This document shows, in pieces, positions 62,335 to 64,000 of a stretch of 64,000 bases of DNA. Under the pieces are notes generated by a model, which was not told where the DNA came from, did no database searches, and saw only the letters and a program-made list of their open reading frames with translations. Position 1 is the stretch's first letter. Each line of letters starts with the position of its first letter. Source of the stretch: Lachnospiraceae bacterium (GTDB taxonomy: Bacteria; Bacillota; Clostridia; Lachnospirales; Lachnospiraceae); contig JAFZLD010000019.1 of assembly GCA_017553505.1 (NCBI GenBank), positions 109,709 through 173,708 on the forward strand. The letters are read 5' to 3'. The position numbers and the translations under genes were made by a program.

Positions 62335-63003
62335 TCATTTAGACACAAAGTCTCTTATCTTCAAAAAACGCACTCCCATTTCAAGGCAGATAGCTCCATA
62401 GACCAGAAGTCCCGCCCAGATAGCCAATGCCTTAAATCCGCTTACAAGACTTATCTCAAAGAACGAACCCAGCATTGCCAGTACAGCCAATATCGCCACT
62501 ATCAAAAGAAAGGCGGCAATAATCAGCTTATGATATATCTTATGTACTTTTATTATCAACGCAAAACATGCATAAAAGACAGATAACACAATGCTTGCCA
62601 AAACCGGGAAAAGAATGTGTTGAAATCTTACTACCCCTGAGAACATTTTACCCGCGCAGGCAACATACAATATTTCAAATATCAGCACGCCTATTATGGT
62701 TTGTATGATGCTGTCAACAACCTTTGAATATATATACTCTCTTATGCTTATTCCGGTAGTAAGCACCATTTCACCCGTTCGAGCCTGTTTGTCTGCACTT
62801 ATTCCCATAAGCACGGCAGAAGTCCCAATTGCAGCAAGCAATATCGGCATAAACGACAGCATATATTCAAACAACAAATCGCTCATTCGCGACATTATGC
62901 CAAAACCGATTCCATAGCCAAGTGCAAACCCAAGATTCAAGAATTTTGATACAACCGGACCATGCTTCAATTCCTTCTCAAGCAATACCCAAAATCGTCT
63001 CAT
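62335..63003 (-). CDS. ABC-2 type permease
   Basis: 222 residues with six predicted helices, the size of a minimal ABC-2 permease. KTGEMVLTTGISIREYIYSK-like segment (about 74-93, here RTGEMVLTTGISIREYIYSK) is typical of the family. Its start overlaps the stop of the ATPase gene by 4 bases. It may export peptide or provide self-protection for the adjacent RiPP system, but it has its own terminator, so the link is only positional. Confidence 0.85.
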   Translation of the reverse strand: MRRFWVLLEKELKHGPVVSKFLNLGFALGYGIGFGIMSRMSDLLFEYMLSFMPILLAAIGTSAVLMGISADKQARTGEMVLTTGISIREYIYSKVVDSIIQTIIGVLIFEILYVACAGKMFSGVVRFQHILFPVLASIVLSVFYACFALIIKVHKIYHKLIIAAFLLIVAILAVLAMLGSFFEISLVSGFKALAIWAGLLVYGAICLEMGVRFLKIRDFVSK

Positions 63004-63731
63004 TTCTTTTTCCCCCTTTTATCATATATAGCCTGATATGCAGAAGAAACGGTACCATCGCCGAGTTTCAAAAACTCTTCCTTACTTCCTTCAAAAAGCT
63101 TGGTGCCTTTATCAATGAAAAGAATGTCTGTACATACCCTGTCAATCACATCCGGTAAATGTGAGCAAATAATCACCGTTAATCCGTCTTCCACAAAACC
63201 GTTAATGTATTCAACAAAGGTATTGGTGGTAGAAATATCCAGCCCGTCGGTAGGCTCATCAAGAATCAGCAGCTTCGGATTATGAACAATCACCGATGCT
63301 ATTTTGGCTTTCTGAATCATTCCCTTTGAAAACTTTTTTAGCTTTGTGTTTTTCTCTTCCGTAAGCTCTATCATTTCAATAACTGAGTCTACGGCTTCGC
63401 CCGGATTGTCCACCTCTCGGAGTTTGGCATAAAACAGCAGATACTCATACAGTGTCATGTTCATGAATACAGAGGATCCCTCCGGCAAATAGCCCGAAAG
63501 TCGTCCTATTTCAACAAACGAATCCGATGCATCAAGCCCCAATGTGTAAACAACGCCCTTATTCGGAGGAATAACCCCCATAATATTGCGTATAAGCGTT
63601 GTCTTCCCTGCCCCGTTAGGACCCAGAATTCCGAGGCACTTCCCCTGTTCTATTTCAAAAGAAAAACTGTCTAAGGCTTTCTTTTTCCCATAATAGCAAT
63701 CAAGGTTGCAGATTTTAATACATATCTCCAC
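63000..63731 (-). CDS. ABC transporter ATP-binding protein (NatA/BcrA-like)
   Basis: 243 residues from a GTG start with GGAGGAG seven bases upstream. Walker A GPNGAGKTT, Q-loop YLPEGSSVFMNMT (Glu in place of the usual Gln region), signature FSKGMIQK, Walker B LLILDEPTDGLD, switch His in IICSHLPD. The signature starts FSKGM rather than LSGGQ, as is common in bacitracin-type exporters. It drives the permease gene that overlaps it. Confidence 0.9.
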   Translation of the reverse strand: MEICIKICNLDCYYGKKKALDSFSFEIEQGKCLGILGPNGAGKTTLIRNIMGVIPPNKGVVYTLGLDASDSFVEIGRLSGYLPEGSSVFMNMTLYEYLLFYAKLREVDNPGEAVDSVIEMIELTEEKNTKLKKFSKGMIQKAKIASVIVHNPKLLILDEPTDGLDISTTNTFVEYINGFVEDGLTVIICSHLPDVIDRVCTDILFIDKGTKLFEGSKEEFLKLGDGTVSSAYQAIYDKRGKKK

Positions 63732-63860
63732 TATTGCTCTCCTCCAAGCACAACATTGTTAGTATTGCGCACTAATTCAATATCATATCGTTCCATTGCG
63801 CGATATTGATATGCTTTTACACAATGATAATCCATTCTTGAAAATAATACAAGAACAATT

Positions 63861-64000
63861 GGCTGAGTTGTAATCCGAGGTGCCAGTTTGTAAGGCGAAA
63901 TGCTTGTTTGTAAATTGAAAACTGCATATTTGTAAACGAAACGCCAGTTTTGTACGCCAGATGCCATTTTTGTAAACGAGATGCATCGTTTGTATACGAA
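63861..64000. repeat. Degenerate 20-bp tandem array at the right edge
   Basis: Seven units start at 63861, 63881, 63901, 63923, 63943, 63962 and 63982, with consensus TGCcagTTTGTAAACGAaa. TTTGTA is kept in nearly all. The array runs off the window, so its length is unknown. The spacing is close to two helical turns. It lies upstream of the ABC pair; small reading frames through it have no ribosome site and are not called. Confidence 0.75.

Noticed and set aside
63731-63986. Small minus-strand frames over the 20-bp array
   Set aside because: No ribosome site, and repeat units of 19-22 bp do not hold one frame.

Overview
The window looks like a chromosome segment from a Clostridia member of the Lachnospiraceae type (Butyrivibrio/Roseburia-like). 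This is inferred from strong AGGAGG ribosome sites, a CIRCE-controlled Hsp20, a long PPi-dependent phosphofructokinase, a NifS-IscU-Rrf2-MnmA iron-sulfur operon, an MBG/YDG-repeat surface protein and many c-di-GMP/GGDEF proteins. Coding density is high. No rRNA, tRNA, CRISPR array, prophage or intact insertion sequence was seen.

Layout. 1-1190: end of a radical SAM gene and a heat-shock gene under CIRCE. 1192-10182: a very large surface protein, a cation-efflux protein and a SulP anion permease. 10254-11662: a PD-(D/E)XK-like nuclease gene; upstream of it lie a previously unlabelled array of GTAGG/CCTAC pentamers repeating every 62-63 bp and a candidate structured RNA. 11663-14502: 8-oxoguanine glycosylase and a CbbX/SpoVK-type AAA protein. 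14611-19933: a sugar ABC importer operon and a small lipoprotein. 20066-25992: FRG and NUDIX genes, then two multi-domain c-di-GMP proteins. 26043-38876: housekeeping and accessory genes (PPi-PFK, MnmA, Fe-S assembly, methyltransferases, a GNAT-phosphatase fusion, RlmD). 38869-46025: membrane protein, PcrA helicase, DMT transporter and a KDG kinase/KDPG aldolase pair for uronate catabolism. 46119-55325: one long operon running from polysaccharide priming through a glycosyltransferase and a Cys-rich protein to TrkA/TrkH potassium uptake and three further genes. 55526-58122: Na+/solute symporter and YitT protein. 58159-62054: a ribosomal-peptide (RiPP) cluster. 62335-63731: an ABC transporter pair, with a 20-bp degenerate tandem array upstream at the window edge.

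The most interesting content is of two kinds. First, the RiPP cluster encodes two precursors of about 125 residues, each with 18 cysteines in a strict 12-residue C-x6-C-x4 repeat behind a very short leader sharing a YLGN motif, with a radical SAM/SPASM maturase and an exporter that lacks a leader peptidase. Second, two intergenic arrays show conserved short words at a fixed helical spacing with unconserved filler. The 62-bp one sits between a nuclease-like gene and a possible three-hairpin RNA and may form one unit with them. Product calls for the core genes rest on clear motifs; calls for the arrays, RNA and RiPP chemistry are inference.
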